From Bacteroides sp. (GTDB lineage Bacteria > Bacteroidota > Bacteroidia > Bacteroidales > Bacteroidaceae), in assembly GCF_028690125.1 (NCBI RefSeq), contig NZ_JAQVBV010000042.1, positions 1-39,760 of the forward strand: DNA of 39,760 bases, given 5' to 3'. Shown here piece after piece: positions 39,216 through 39,760 of this stretch (position 1 is its first letter; each line of letters opens with the position of its first letter). Position numbers and translations under genes: made by a program. The notes under the pieces were generated by a model, which made no database searches, had not been told where the DNA came from, and worked only from the letters and a program-made list of their open reading frames with translations.

Positions 39216-39760
39216 CTAAAATTTCCCTTCATAATTTAATAGTAATTCGTTTGCATTTTGGATATCTTGTGGTGTATACTTGTTTGTCATTAATATAGAA
39301 CTGTGTCGGGCTTGATCCCTTACTGTTAAGGTGTCACAATTTCTAAGCATTGCAGTTATACCGGAATCCTTTAAAGAATAAAACTTGTAAGTCTTTGGGA
39401 ATTTTAATACTTTCCTTACTTTTCTATCCCAGAAATCCCGGAAGGCTTTTTCGCTTCTTCTCTCTTCGCCAGGGCAAAAATTCTCACTAAATAAATAATA
39501 GTGGTTTGGTGAATTGAATACGCCTAAGTCTATCATTAAATGAATCACTTTTGCGGGTAAAGTTACAACAGCACTTCTTTTATTTTTTGCTATGGCACCA
39601 GAAATATAAATAGTCTGTTTTGCCAGGTTGAAGTCGGACAATTTTAACCAGGACATTTCTTTAGGCCGGATTAAAGCGTAGTGTAATATGTAACTGGCTA
39701 ATAGGAAATGTTTGTTTTCCTTTTCCAGATATTCGCGCAAACGTATCATATCTTTATCTG
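39216..39760 (-). CDS. Tyrosine recombinase (integrase), C-terminal catalytic part, cut by window edge
   Basis: The reading frame on the minus strand is open to the right edge, so the N-terminal DNA-binding part lies outside. The catalytic domain is clear: ALIRPKEMSWLKLSDF has the first Arg, KNKRSAVVTLP the beta-hairpin Lys, QARHSSILMTNKYTP the second His/Arg region and the nucleophile Tyr (NKYTP). Box II reads YSLKDSGITAML, with Ser, Lys and Asp where HxLRHT is usual; I have seen such forms in Bacteroidetes integrases but cannot verify this. It should integrate the phage into the host chromosome and excise it with an excisionase. It is encoded against the direction of the late genes and its stop lies next to a terminator. 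The attachment site is not identified here. Confidence 0.88.
   Translation of the reverse strand, partial: DKDMIRLREYLEKENKHFLLASYILHYALIRPKEMSWLKLSDFNLAKQTIYISGAIAKNKRSAVVTLPAKVIHLMIDLGVFNSPNHYYLFSENFCPGEERRSEKAFRDFWDRKVRKVLKFPKTYKFYSLKDSGITAMLRNCDTLTVRDQARHSSILMTNKYTPQDIQNANELLLNYEGKF

Overview
The window looks like most of one temperate, long-tailed (siphovirus-type) phage or prophage of a Bacteroidales host such as Bacteroides or Parabacteroides. Three things point there. Promoter boxes of the Bacteroides form TAnnTTTG precede several genes. The DNA is moderately AT-rich with weak Shine-Dalgarno signals. The proteins resemble families I recall from Bacteroidales phages: an S49 head protease next to a very large capsid protein, a tape measure ending in GYSEGG repeats, and lectin-like variable tail proteins ending in RLAYYG. 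Both window edges cut genes, so the element is incomplete here.

Layout. 1-5076 is an early block: the C-terminus of a DNA methyltransferase, a promoter carrying two identical palindromic operators, two helix-turn-helix-like small proteins, small unknown genes, and a primase-helicase. 5077-5682 is non-coding, with a strong terminator, a GC-rich palindrome and a 12-bp iteron-like cluster; it is a candidate origin. 5683-10727 starts the virion genes: a basic protein of unknown role, a small structural candidate, the S49 protease, a scaffold-capsid fusion and another virion protein. 10842-14608 is the packaging block (coiled-coil protein, small and large terminase subunits). 14609-15779 is an insertion-like stretch with a structured non-coding segment and a HigB/HigA toxin-antitoxin pair. 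15830-17041 holds small membrane proteins and a predicted unimolecular spanin. 17309-22365 holds the portal, a phospholipase-D-like protein, connector-type genes and a GH24 endolysin. 22448-37982 is the tail: tape measure, baseplate and hub proteins, adhesion proteins, and two tandem paralogous receptor-binding candidates with variable C-termini. 37983-39760 has an interlocked inverted-repeat structure, a small helix-turn-helix-like protein, a divergent thymidylate-synthase-family enzyme and, on the minus strand, an edge-truncated tyrosine integrase.

How it works together. Two promoter classes are visible. Early, toxin-antitoxin and right-end genes have TAnnTTTG boxes alone. Five late-gene starts share an exact GTCCTTT-N24-TTTG element, often just after a terminator, which suggests a coordinated late switch. 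The strongest leads are this late promoter set, the tandem variable receptor-binding genes with no template or reverse transcriptase in the window, the thymidylate-synthase homologue with the Asn-to-Asp change typical of dCMP hydroxymethylases, the interlocked structure at 38051-38178, and the iteron cluster. I saw no tRNA, rRNA, CRISPR array or insertion sequence.
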